64,000 bases of DNA from Rhodospirillales bacterium (lineage in GTDB: Bacteria; Pseudomonadota; Alphaproteobacteria; Rhodospirillales; UBA2165): positions 22,857 to 86,856 of the forward strand of contig JAJDXO010000005.1 of the NCBI GenBank assembly GCA_022823235.1. Reading direction: 5' to 3'. The notes beneath the pieces were generated by a model. It worked only from the letters and a program-made list of their open reading frames with translations, was not told the DNA's origin and searched no databases. The position numbers and the translations under genes are program-made. Below are positions 55,254 to 64,000 of this stretch, one piece after another. How positions within the stretch are numbered: position 1 is the stretch's first letter; each line of letters begins with the position of its first letter.

Positions 55254-55601
55254 CTACTTTTTGCCGAACTGGTAGATGAACTGCGCGATTTCGCCTTCGA
55301 GCGGGAACGACAGCATGCCCATGACCTCGTAGCCGAGCAGCCACGGCGTGACATAGAACCGGATCATGAAGAAGAACCACGCGACATAGAGCGGAACGAA
55401 TATCGGGATCAGAAATCCGGGCGTGATGGGGGAGAACAGCCGCAACAGCGGATTCGTCGAGTTCACGAAAAATCGCATGAAAAAGAACGACGAGTTCTCC
55501 GGCAGGAACAGCGACATGCCGGACCGGCCGATGAGCGTCCACATGATGACGCCCATGATATAGTCGATGACGATGACCCAGAGGGGGAAGGCCTCAACCA
55601 C
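55254..55601 (-). CDS. Small membrane protein, YggT-like
   Basis: 115-aa protein with about three hydrophobic segments: FPLWVIVIDYIMGVIMWTLI at the N-terminus, then TPGFLIPIFVPLYVAWFFFM. The NSTNPLLRLFSPITPGFL segment between them resembles the conserved loop of YggT-family proteins. The function of YggT proteins is not well defined. The gene lies upstream of the family B repeat and downstream of the symporter terminator on the same strand. Confidence 0.7.
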   Translation of the reverse strand: MVEAFPLWVIVIDYIMGVIMWTLIGRSGMSLFLPENSSFFFMRFFVNSTNPLLRLFSPITPGFLIPIFVPLYVAWFFFMIRFYVTPWLLGYEVMGMLSFPLEGEIAQFIYQFGKK

Positions 55602-55631
55602 ACATGGTCTCCCGGCTTCTTGTTTGGCGCA

Positions 55632-55673
55632 TCCTAAAAATAGTTCGGGGCGAAGCCAAGCTTCGCCCCGAAC
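55632..55673 (-). terminator. Rho-independent terminator of the symporter operon
   Basis: Perfect 14-bp arms GTTCGGGGCGAAGC / GCTTCGCCCCGAAC around a CAA/TTG loop, with TATTTTTAGG after it on the minus strand. It directly follows the symporter stop. Confidence 0.9.
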
Positions 55674-55691
55674 CTCGTCAATGTTGGACGA

Positions 55692-57506
55692 CTAGTGGTC
55701 CGATGAGAGGACGGAGGCCCCCTTCGGAATCCGCATGTCGTCGACCATCTGCTGAGTTTCCTCGTCCGGCTCCTTGGTCATCTGCGTGACAACCACCATC
55801 GCCACGAGGCTGACCGCCATACCGACGATGCCGAAGCGGAGATGGTCGAGGCCGATGAACTCGGCGCCGCCCATGAACCGTACCCAGATCAGGTAGGCGG
55901 TTCCGGCGACGAAGCCGCAGATCATGCCGGCGACGGCGCCCTCCCGGTTGGCTCTCTTCCACCAAATGCCCAGAACGAGCGGGAAGAAGAGACCCGAAGC
56001 CGCGAAGTTGAACGCCCACGCCACCGCGCCGAGAATGCCGGTCAGCTTGAAGCTGGCCACAAACGCGCCGGCCGCACCGATCACTATCAGCAAGACCCGG
56101 GCCGCAACCAGACGCTTCCTGGTGTCCGCGCTGGGATCGATGATCTTGTAGTACAGATCATGCGACAGGGCGTTGGCGATGGCGAGCAGCAGACCGTCCG
56201 CCGTCGACATGGCCGCCGCCATGCCGCCCGCGGCGACCAGACCGGAGATCACGAACGGCAATCCGGCGATTTCCGGCGTTGCCAGCACGACGATATCGCC
56301 GCGCATGAAGAATTCGTTGATCTGCAGTATGCCGTCCCCGTTGCTGTCGGAAATCTTCAGCATGCCGACGTTGCTCCACTTCTGAATCCAGTCGAGCGAG
56401 GCAACTTCGGAGAACGATTTCCCGATGATGCCCGTCGCCAGGTTGGGATCCAGAACCTGAAGCTTGGTGAAGGTCGCCAAGGCCGGCGCCGTGAAGTACA
56501 GCAGGAAGATGAAGAACAGCGACCATGCCACGGACGTCCGCGCCGCCCGCACCGAAGGTGTGGTGAAGTAGCGCATCAGAATGTGCGGCAGGGACGCCGT
56601 ACCCGCCATCATCATGAAGGCGAGGGTAACGAACTTCCAGTTGGCCAGGGCGCTGGCGCCCGCCGTCGCGTGCTCGATGGTCAAAGCCCGGACACCGGCA
56701 AAAGCCTCGGTGGGCTTCATCTCGCCGACCTTGTGCAACGCCTCCAGTTCGGCCACCCGGGCGATCGCGTCGCCGTAGGCGAACTGAGGGATCAGGCCGA
56801 ATTCCTGCTTGCTGGACATCCAGAACACCGGCACCAGATAGGCGATGATCAGCACGATGTACTGCGCCACCTGGGTCCAGGTCACCGCCCGCATGCCGCC
56901 GAGCATCGAGCACAGCAGAATGCCGAGGAGACCGAACCAGACGCCGACCTCGAACGGAATCTGCAGCGCCCGCGCCGCGATGGTGCCGGTGGCGTTGATT
57001 TGCGCCGTCACGTAGGTGAAGGACGCGACCACCAGAACGATCACCGCGCACAAGCGGGCCAGATCGCCGCCATACCGGGTTCCGATGTAGTCCGGCACCG
57101 TGTAGCAGCCGAACTTCCGGAGATAGGGCGCCATCAGCGAGGCCACCAGCACGTAGCCGCCGGTCCACCCGACGACGAAGGCGAGATAGCCGTGACCGCC
57201 GAAATAGATGCCGCCGGCCATCGCGACGAAGGAAGCGCCGGACATCCAGTCCGCCGCCGTCGCCATGCCGTTGAATACCGCCGGAACCTGCCGGCCGGCG
57301 ACGTAGTAGGCGTCGACCTGCATCGTCCGCGACAGCCATCCGATGGCGGCGTAGATTACAACGGTGAAGAGAACGAACAAAATACCGATCGTCTCTGCGT
57401 CGACGCCGACCTGCTCCAGGATCGCCATCAACAGGATGAAGACAACAAACCCACCGGTATAAAGACCGTAGATTTTGGGCAGGTTGTCGATGAAGTTACC
57501 TTTCAT
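55692..57506 (-). CDS. Sodium:solute symporter family protein (SSS, acetate/monocarboxylate-like)
   Basis: 604-aa membrane protein with about 13 hydrophobic segments. SSS features are AIGWLSRTMQVDAYYVAGRQVPAVFNGMATAADWMSGASFVAMAG near the N-terminus and SGLVAAGGMAAAMSTADGLL in the middle, with the Ser/Thr of the sodium site. An insert of about 80 residues (LDWIQKWSNVGMLKISDSNG) carries DSNGDG and lies in an external loop; it resembles a calcium-binding loop and is unusual for ActP-like proteins. It is coupled to a DUF4212 small subunit, which marks the group of symporter pairs for carboxylates. The substrate is unknown. Confidence 0.92.
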   Translation of the reverse strand: MKGNFIDNLPKIYGLYTGGFVVFILLMAILEQVGVDAETIGILFVLFTVVIYAAIGWLSRTMQVDAYYVAGRQVPAVFNGMATAADWMSGASFVAMAGGIYFGGHGYLAFVVGWTGGYVLVASLMAPYLRKFGCYTVPDYIGTRYGGDLARLCAVIVLVVASFTYVTAQINATGTIAARALQIPFEVGVWFGLLGILLCSMLGGMRAVTWTQVAQYIVLIIAYLVPVFWMSSKQEFGLIPQFAYGDAIARVAELEALHKVGEMKPTEAFAGVRALTIEHATAGASALANWKFVTLAFMMMAGTASLPHILMRYFTTPSVRAARTSVAWSLFFIFLLYFTAPALATFTKLQVLDPNLATGIIGKSFSEVASLDWIQKWSNVGMLKISDSNGDGILQINEFFMRGDIVVLATPEIAGLPFVISGLVAAGGMAAAMSTADGLLLAIANALSHDLYYKIIDPSADTRKRLVAARVLLIVIGAAGAFVASFKLTGILGAVAWAFNFAASGLFFPLVLGIWWKRANREGAVAGMICGFVAGTAYLIWVRFMGGAEFIGLDHLRFGIVGMAVSLVAMVVVTQMTKEPDEETQQMVDDMRIPKGASVLSSDH

Positions 57507-57530
57507 GGTGTCTCTCCTCTCAACCCGCCG

Positions 57531-57800
57531 TTAGGCGTCGTCCTCGGCCACGCCGAACTCTTCGTCGATCGAATTTTGCCGGGACGCCAACCAGAAGATC
57601 AGCACGACAAACACGATCAGTGATCCCTGCGCCGCCATGTAGAAGCCGAGCGGGAACCCGAAGATTGAAAGTGCATTGAGATCGCTCGCGAACCAATGCA
57701 CCACGAAAGAGAAGATGAACCATAAGACCAGGACCGTAATGGTCAGGGTCTTGGTTTTTGCCCAGTGCGCGGCGCGCACTTCAGGCGACACGTCAGTCAT
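57531..57800 (-). CDS. DUF4212 family symporter small subunit
   Basis: 89-aa protein with two membrane segments: TKTLTITVLVLWFIFSFVVH and GFPLGFYMAAQGSLIVFVVL, with FWLASRQNSIDEEFGV after them. This is the DUF4212 pattern found directly upstream of SSS-type symporters. ATG 57800 is chosen (MTDVSPEVR) with GGGAG upstream. It is separated from the symporter by 24 nt. Confidence 0.92.
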   Translation of the reverse strand: MTDVSPEVRAAHWAKTKTLTITVLVLWFIFSFVVHWFASDLNALSIFGFPLGFYMAAQGSLIVFVVLIFWLASRQNSIDEEFGVAEDDA

Positions 57801-57964
57801 CTGTGATGCTCCCAATCCGAGTTAGCCACATGCACGCGACATCTCCTTCTGGTCCGCCACGCTCTCGTTCATTCCTGCCAATATACTGGCCGGATCATTC
57901 TGATCCGACCGATGCAATGCTCTTCCCAGGAATTTATTGTTGGGTTATTGACGGCAATACCGTA

Positions 57965-57990
57965 GGAGGTACCCCTTTATGTACTCTTAA
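57965..57990 (+). other. Strong ribosome-binding site followed by a three-codon frame
   Basis: GGAGGT (57966-57971 region) lies at ideal distance from ATG-TAC-TCT-TAA (57979-57990). The frame is the same as that of the gene starting at 58009. It is either a minimal leader frame that couples translation, or a nonsense mutation that shortened the N-terminus of the downstream protein by ten codons. Confidence 0.45.
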
Positions 57991-58008
57991 CGACGCTACC
58001 CCATTTTT

Positions 58009-58695
58009 ATGCGAACACAAAATAAAATGTTGAAAGACCTCCGCGACGGCGTCAAAGAGGCTATATTTTTCATATGGTTAGCCCTTCGCGCCCTCAAGTT
58101 CTGGCGGAAGGAACCGCCCGTGTTGACGCCGTCCGATTTGGCGGGATTCGTTGAAACCCGGGCCAAGTACGTCGCCCAGCGAACCCTGTTCGGCTACGTC
58201 AAGACCCGGGCCGGCACCCGCTACACCTCGCTCTTCGAGGACGAGATATTCGTCGCCTCGGTGGACGCGGCGAAGTGGGAGATCTACCTCGCCTGCCTCG
58301 CCGACCTGGCGATTTATGCCGCCGCCGCCATCGGCCGGACCGGCGCCTTCGACAAGCCGGCCCTCGACGGCCTCGCCCGGGACTGCTTCCTCGCCGGGCT
58401 GGTGGTCGACGAACTGCCGGACCGCCGCGCCGAAGGGTTCGGCCAGGACCGGGACGCCTTCGACCGTCGTCTCGCCGAAACCCGGTGGGCCGAGATCCCC
58501 GAGGGCGAGGCGGTGTTCGAGAACAGCCTCAAGGCGCTGGTTCACTGGGCGCCGGTCGCCGACGAACTGAAGCAGTACGACGTCGTGCCGGTGCGCAACT
58601 CCATGCGCTTCCAGTGGAAGACCGTCCGCGACCAGCTCAAGAGCCTGCTCGACGCCGACGCCGTCGCCGCGGGCCTTCCCCCGTCCCCCGACTGA
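58009..58695 (+). CDS. Protein of unknown function (228 aa)
   Basis: I do not recognise the family. The protein has a short hydrophobic patch near the N-terminus (EAIFFIWLALRALKFW), then a mostly helical domain with YAAAAIGRTGAFDKPALDGL and CFLAGLVVDELPDRRAEGFG. It could be membrane-associated. Neither ATG 58009 nor ATG 58027 has a good ribosome-binding site; the strong one upstream serves a three-codon frame. It is convergent with the PEBP-like gene. Confidence 0.7.
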   Translation: MRTQNKMLKDLRDGVKEAIFFIWLALRALKFWRKEPPVLTPSDLAGFVETRAKYVAQRTLFGYVKTRAGTRYTSLFEDEIFVASVDAAKWEIYLACLADLAIYAAAAIGRTGAFDKPALDGLARDCFLAGLVVDELPDRRAEGFGQDRDAFDRRLAETRWAEIPEGEAVFENSLKALVHWAPVADELKQYDVVPVRNSMRFQWKTVRDQLKSLLDADAVAAGLPPSPD

Positions 58696-58701
58696 TCCCG
58701 C

Positions 58702-59202
58702 CTAGCGTTTGTAGAGACCCATCAGGGTCGCCTTGGCCACGTGGTTGAAATTGAGCTGGAAGCCCATCACCGCGCACGGCGTTTCCCCGGTCACCGGCAG
58801 CGCTTCCTCGCTCACCGCGTAGAGGGTGAACAGATAGCGGTGCGGATGATCGCCCTGGGGCGGACACGGCCCGCCGTAGCCGGCGAAGCCGAAATCGTTC
58901 CGCGCCTGGACGCAGCCCTCCGGCATGGCGCCGCCGGGCGTTCCGGCCCCGGCCGGCAGTTCCCGGAGATCGGCCGGCAGGTTGAGCGCCAGCCAATGCC
59001 AGAACCCGGACCCGGTCGGCGCGTCCGGGTCGAACATGGTCAGCGCCAGGGACTTGGTGCCCGCCGGCGGGGCGGTCCAGGAGAGTTGCGGCGAGACGTT
59101 GCCGCCGGCGCAGCCGAAGCCGACCTCCTCGTTGACCACCTGCTCGAGCGCCAGGTACTCGCCGTCGGCGAAGGCGCTGCTGCTCAGAATGAATTCGGCC
59201 AT
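58702..59202 (-). CDS. YbhB/YbcL-type PEBP family protein
   Basis: 166-aa protein of the phosphatidylethanolamine-binding (Raf kinase inhibitor-like) family: GCAGGNVSPQLSWTAPPAGT, LTMFDPDAPTGSGFWHWLAL, GYGGPCPPQGDHPHRYLFTL. The DPDAP and GPCPP-x-H motifs form the anion-binding pocket. The function of the bacterial members is not well known. ATG 59202 is used; the 755-aa ORF of the track is mostly an antisense-frame artefact over the isocitrate dehydrogenase gene. It follows that gene by 35 nt on the same strand. Confidence 0.92.
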   Translation of the reverse strand: MAEFILSSSAFADGEYLALEQVVNEEVGFGCAGGNVSPQLSWTAPPAGTKSLALTMFDPDAPTGSGFWHWLALNLPADLRELPAGAGTPGGAMPEGCVQARNDFGFAGYGGPCPPQGDHPHRYLFTLYAVSEEALPVTGETPCAVMGFQLNFNHVAKATLMGLYKR

Positions 59203-59237
59203 GTAAACCTCCCCGTTTCGATAAACATCCGGCCGTC

Positions 59238-61875
<2,638 letters not shown>

Positions 61876-62352
61876 TCAAGCCAGGGTGGCCAGGACCTCC
61901 TCGAAGGGCGGCCAGTCCGGCTCCTTCGGCGCGGGCGCGCGGCTCCGCGGGCGGATGGTCGCGCCGCCATGCACCAGACCCTGTATCCGGGCCTGGAGCT
62001 CGACGGTCTGCAGCACCGTGTCCAGGTCGCCGTCGGCGAGCGCCGCGTCATAAACCGGCTCCAGCTTGCCGGTCAGGCCGCCGGCCAGTTCGGCCCGCTG
62101 ATCGCCCCAGGCGGCGGAAAGCTCGGCGATGCGGGCGCGAATTTCCGGCCGGATCAGCAGCCGCGAGGCCTGCCGGGCGGGATCGGCGGCGCCATAGCCC
62201 GCCTCCCGGGCCGCGTCCGCCCCGTGGGGACGGCGGGCATAGGCCGCGCAAAAGGCCTCCGCCCTCTTGGTGAGGGGCGACGTGGCGTCGTCGCCGGAGT
62301 CGCCGGAAGTGGTCGTGTCGTCGGAAATGTCGGTGGTCATAGAGGAACTCAT
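61876..62352 (-). CDS. Terminase small-subunit-like protein (orphan)
   Basis: 158-aa protein whose central part matches phage terminase small subunits: SPLTKRAEAFCAAYARRPHG followed by ADAAREAGYGAADPARQASR and LLIRPEIRARIAEL, the N-terminal DNA-binding helices. The C-terminus is proline-rich (RPRSRAPAPKEPDWPPF). No large terminase, portal or other phage gene is near, so it is an orphan, either a prophage relic or a domesticated DNA-binding protein. Composition matches the host, which suggests long residence. Confidence 0.7.
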   Translation of the reverse strand: MSSSMTTDISDDTTTSGDSGDDATSPLTKRAEAFCAAYARRPHGADAAREAGYGAADPARQASRLLIRPEIRARIAELSAAWGDQRAELAGGLTGKLEPVYDAALADGDLDTVLQTVELQARIQGLVHGGATIRPRSRAPAPKEPDWPPFEEVLATLA

Positions 62353-62420
62353 GTGTCGTGAAGCCCGATTTTGTTGAAAGGGGCCCTTATATAGGCAGGG
62401 GATGGGCGAATCGGGAGTCC

Positions 62421-63005
62421 CTACAAATGACTATTTAAGACCACGATGTCGGGCTCGGGGGCGGCGGCGATGGCGGGGAACACCTCGTCGACCGTGTCGA
62501 CGACGGAGAACAGGTCCCGCACCTTGGGGTGGGCGAAGCCGTTCTCGATGGTCCAGTCGATGAGCGCCTTCAAGGGGTCCCAATAGCCCGCCACGTTCAG
62601 CACCACCACCGGCTTGGCGTGCACCTGGAGCTGCTTCCAGGTGATGATCTCCATGGCCTCGTCCAGGGTGCCGAGGCCGCCCGGCAGGATCACCGAAGCG
62701 TCCGAGAGCTCGAACATCTTGTTCTTGCGCTCGTGCATGCTCCCGACCTGGTGCAGTTCGGCGAGGCCGTCATGCTCCACCTCCAGCTTGGCGAGGAACC
62801 GGGGGATCACCCCGATCACGCGGCCGCCCGCCTCGACCGCCGCGTCGGCGAGGGTCCCCATGAGCCCCAGGCGCCCGCCGCCGTAGACCAGGGCGATACC
62901 GCGCCTTGCGGTCTCGCGGCCCAGCGCCGCGGCGGTCGCCGCGTACGCCGGATCGGAACCCATCTTGGAGCCGCAGAAGACGGTTATGCTCGTCACGTCC
63001 CTCAC
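62421..63005 (-). CDS. LOG-family protein (cytokinin riboside 5'-monophosphate phosphoribohydrolase-like)
   Basis: 194-aa Rossmann-type enzyme that releases a base from nucleoside monophosphates. It has ITVFCGSKMGSDPAYAA, VYGGGRLGLMGTLADAA, SMHERKNKMFELSDASV and the LOG motif PGGLGTLDEAMEIITWKQL. Members called TIGR00730 act on AMP and cytokinin nucleotides. The start is GTG at 63005 or GTG at 62993, the latter preceded by GAGGGAC. It is downstream of a repeat region and apparently monocistronic. Confidence 0.93.
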   Translation of the reverse strand: MRDVTSITVFCGSKMGSDPAYAATAAALGRETARRGIALVYGGGRLGLMGTLADAAVEAGGRVIGVIPRFLAKLEVEHDGLAELHQVGSMHERKNKMFELSDASVILPGGLGTLDEAMEIITWKQLQVHAKPVVVLNVAGYWDPLKALIDWTIENGFAHPKVRDLFSVVDTVDEVFPAIAAAPEPDIVVLNSHL

Positions 63006-63376
63006 CCGGCCAGTCTACCACGCCGGTCCCGGTGTTCCAGCGGGCTTACCCGCCGCCGGGTGCGCGGAGAGCGCGGAGAACAAGTGAACCACCCCCACCC
63101 TTATCTTCACCCCCACCCCAACCCTCCCCCGTCAAGGGGGAGGGGGATTCTTTTTTAACCCTCTCCCCTGGCGGGAGAGGGATGCGAAGGCTTGGCGGGC
63201 GACAGCCCGACTTAGCCGAAGCTGGGTGAGGGGGAACTTCGTGCCCCCCCGTGCGCTCCGCGGTAGAATCCGCGTGAGGAACCGGGAATAAGGCTGGGGT
63301 CCTCCGCGCCGACCACCTATAGTCGCTGCATCGTTTCGCGTCGGGGAACAGATCGAACTTGAAGGGAGACCCGTTC
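63006..63376. repeat. 370-bp gap with two family B repeat modules
   Basis: CACCCCAACCCTCCCCCGTC with AAGGGGGAGG (63108-63146) and CTCTCCCCTGGCGGGAGAGG to GAAGCTGGGTGAGGGGG (63159-63235), in the same order as at 49.1-49.2 kb but reversed in sequence. No gene is seen. The end holds the ribosome-binding site of the cytochrome gene. Confidence 0.8.
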
Positions 63377-63835
63377 ATGCAGTTCCGTTATTTGATTTTC
63401 GCCGGGGTGGCGGCGGCCGCGATGATCGCGGCGTCCTCCGTCATCCCGCCCGGCACCGGGGCGGCCAACGCCCAGGGCAATATCGTCGAAGCCCGGTCCC
63501 AGGCCATGAAGACCCTCGGCGGCTCGCTCCGGCGGGTCGGCCAGGCGGCATCGGTGGAGGATGCCCGGGGCCCGGCGGCGGCCATCGCCAGCGCGGCGTC
63601 GCGCCTCGAAACCCTGTTCCCCGAAGGCTCCGGCGGACCGCCCACCCGCTCCAAGCCGGAAATCTGGCAGAACATGGCCGACTTCAAGGCGATGCTCGCC
63701 GCTCTCCAGGACGCGGCCCGGGCCCTCGACGCGGCGGCCAAGGGCGCCGACCTGGACGCGGTGAAGACGGCGGCGAGGAACGTCGGCGGCACCTGCGGCG
63801 CCTGCCACCGGGTCTACAGGGCGCCGAGATCGTAG
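63377..63835 (+). CDS. Cytochrome c' (class II c-type cytochrome)
   Basis: 152-aa periplasmic haem protein. It has a signal peptide (LIFAGVAAAAMIAASSVIPP, cut near ANA|QG) and a four-helix bundle. The C-terminal haem site is GGTCGACHRVYRAP, as in cytochromes c', which put CXXCH at the end rather than the start. Helix 1 has VEARSQAMKTLGGSL. It binds NO and O2 and is often a detoxifier. ATG 63377 has AGGGAG upstream. Confidence 0.93.
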   Translation: MQFRYLIFAGVAAAAMIAASSVIPPGTGAANAQGNIVEARSQAMKTLGGSLRRVGQAASVEDARGPAAAIASAASRLETLFPEGSGGPPTRSKPEIWQNMADFKAMLAALQDAARALDAAAKGADLDAVKTAARNVGGTCGACHRVYRAPRS

Positions 63836-63877
63836 GCGCGCCCGTCTCCTGAGCGAGAGCACGGAGTACGAGTGAAT

Positions 63878-64000
63878 CACCCCCCCCCCCACCCACCCCC
63901 GGCAAGGGGGAGGGAGAAATTATTACCTCTCCCCCGGGGGGGGGGGGGGGTGGAGGCTTGGCGAAGCGGGAGCTGAGCCTAGCCGAAGCTGGGTGAGGGG
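63878..64000. repeat. Family B repeats with C11 and G15 homopolymers at the window edge
   Basis: CACCCACCCCCGGCAAGGGG follows a run of 11 C, and CTCTCCCCC is followed by 15 G where other copies read TGGCGGGAGAGGG. The module ends with TAGCCGAAGCTGGGTGAGGGG as elsewhere. The homopolymers may be true slippage or a sequencing or assembly artefact. Confidence 0.8.

Overview
The window is GC-rich DNA with dense, overlapping operons from what looks like an alphaproteobacterium, probably a free-living Rhodospirillales-like lineage. The signs are aerobic cobaltochelatase genes cobS/cobT beside bolA and a DnaJ-type gene, aroK-aroB beside a xerD-type recombinase, ArgJ, a monomeric isocitrate dehydrogenase, and interspersed repeats of the 'CACCGGGTCAAGCCCGGTGATGACG' type. 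The lineage is an inference from gene content. The genetic code is standard, since many genes end in TGA.

Region 1 (1-16.1 kb) is an accessory catabolic and transport block. It holds a MarR-controlled peptide-type ABC transporter, a MetE-like zinc methyltransferase, a sulfatase, an intradiol-dioxygenase-like secreted protein, three carboxymuconolactone decarboxylase (CMD/AhpD-fold) genes, two unknown proteins, an FAD-dependent fumarate-reductase-type oxidoreductase, a divergent TetR regulator with paired operators, and a tripartite tricarboxylate transporter (TctC plus a TctA-TctB fusion). Two of the CMD genes are tandem paralogues. Both are interrupted by TGA at the second Cys position of a CxxC motif. 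Both carry an identical stem-loop with a GGUC loop 16 nt after the TGA, which fits a bacterial SECIS element. I annotate both as selenoproteins.

Region 2 (16.1-19.92 kb) is an AT-rich island inserted at the 3' end of tRNA-Leu(UAA). A 12-bp direct repeat of the tRNA end (TGGTGCCCGCGC) marks both borders. It carries a small secreted protein, a nucleotidyltransferase-fold protein, a SEFIR/TIR protein, a degenerate tRNA-Leu-like sequence and a second TIR-like protein of the CAP12/PF10137 type. No integrase is present. It looks like a small immune-signalling (anti-phage) island.

Region 3 (20-29.2 kb) is mostly housekeeping: an MFS transporter, CinA-type protein, HAD phosphatase, MutT, GNAT, ArgJ and a parvulin, then divergent secA. 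Region 4 (29.3-39.8 kb) mixes a DUF262/HNH/AlbA_2 fusion of GmrSD type, a TetR-controlled RND efflux pair, a flavin reductase and a hipBA toxin-antitoxin module with a near-consensus promoter overlapped by an operator. Region 5 (39.8-53.8 kb) is xerD, a large secreted helical protein, a 46-aa membrane peptide missed by the ORF track, aroK, aroB, a CorC-like protein, an arylsulfotransferase-like protein, bolA, a DnaJ protein, cobS, cobT and rpmB.

Region 6 (54-64 kb) contains a third predicted selenoprotein, a 376-aa CMD-like protein with the motif CFYU-x3-H. It also holds a YggT-like membrane protein, a sodium:solute symporter with its DUF4212 small subunit, a PEBP-like protein, monomeric IDH, an orphan terminase-small-subunit-like protein, a LOG-family protein and cytochrome c'. 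Gene-poor gaps here are filled by two families of interspersed repeats.

The main discovery is three genes that standard gene callers split at TGA. In all three the TGA stands at the same redox-active position of the same fold. This implies a selenocysteine machinery elsewhere in this genome and selenium-dependent peroxidase-like chemistry, two copies of which sit inside a catabolic operon.
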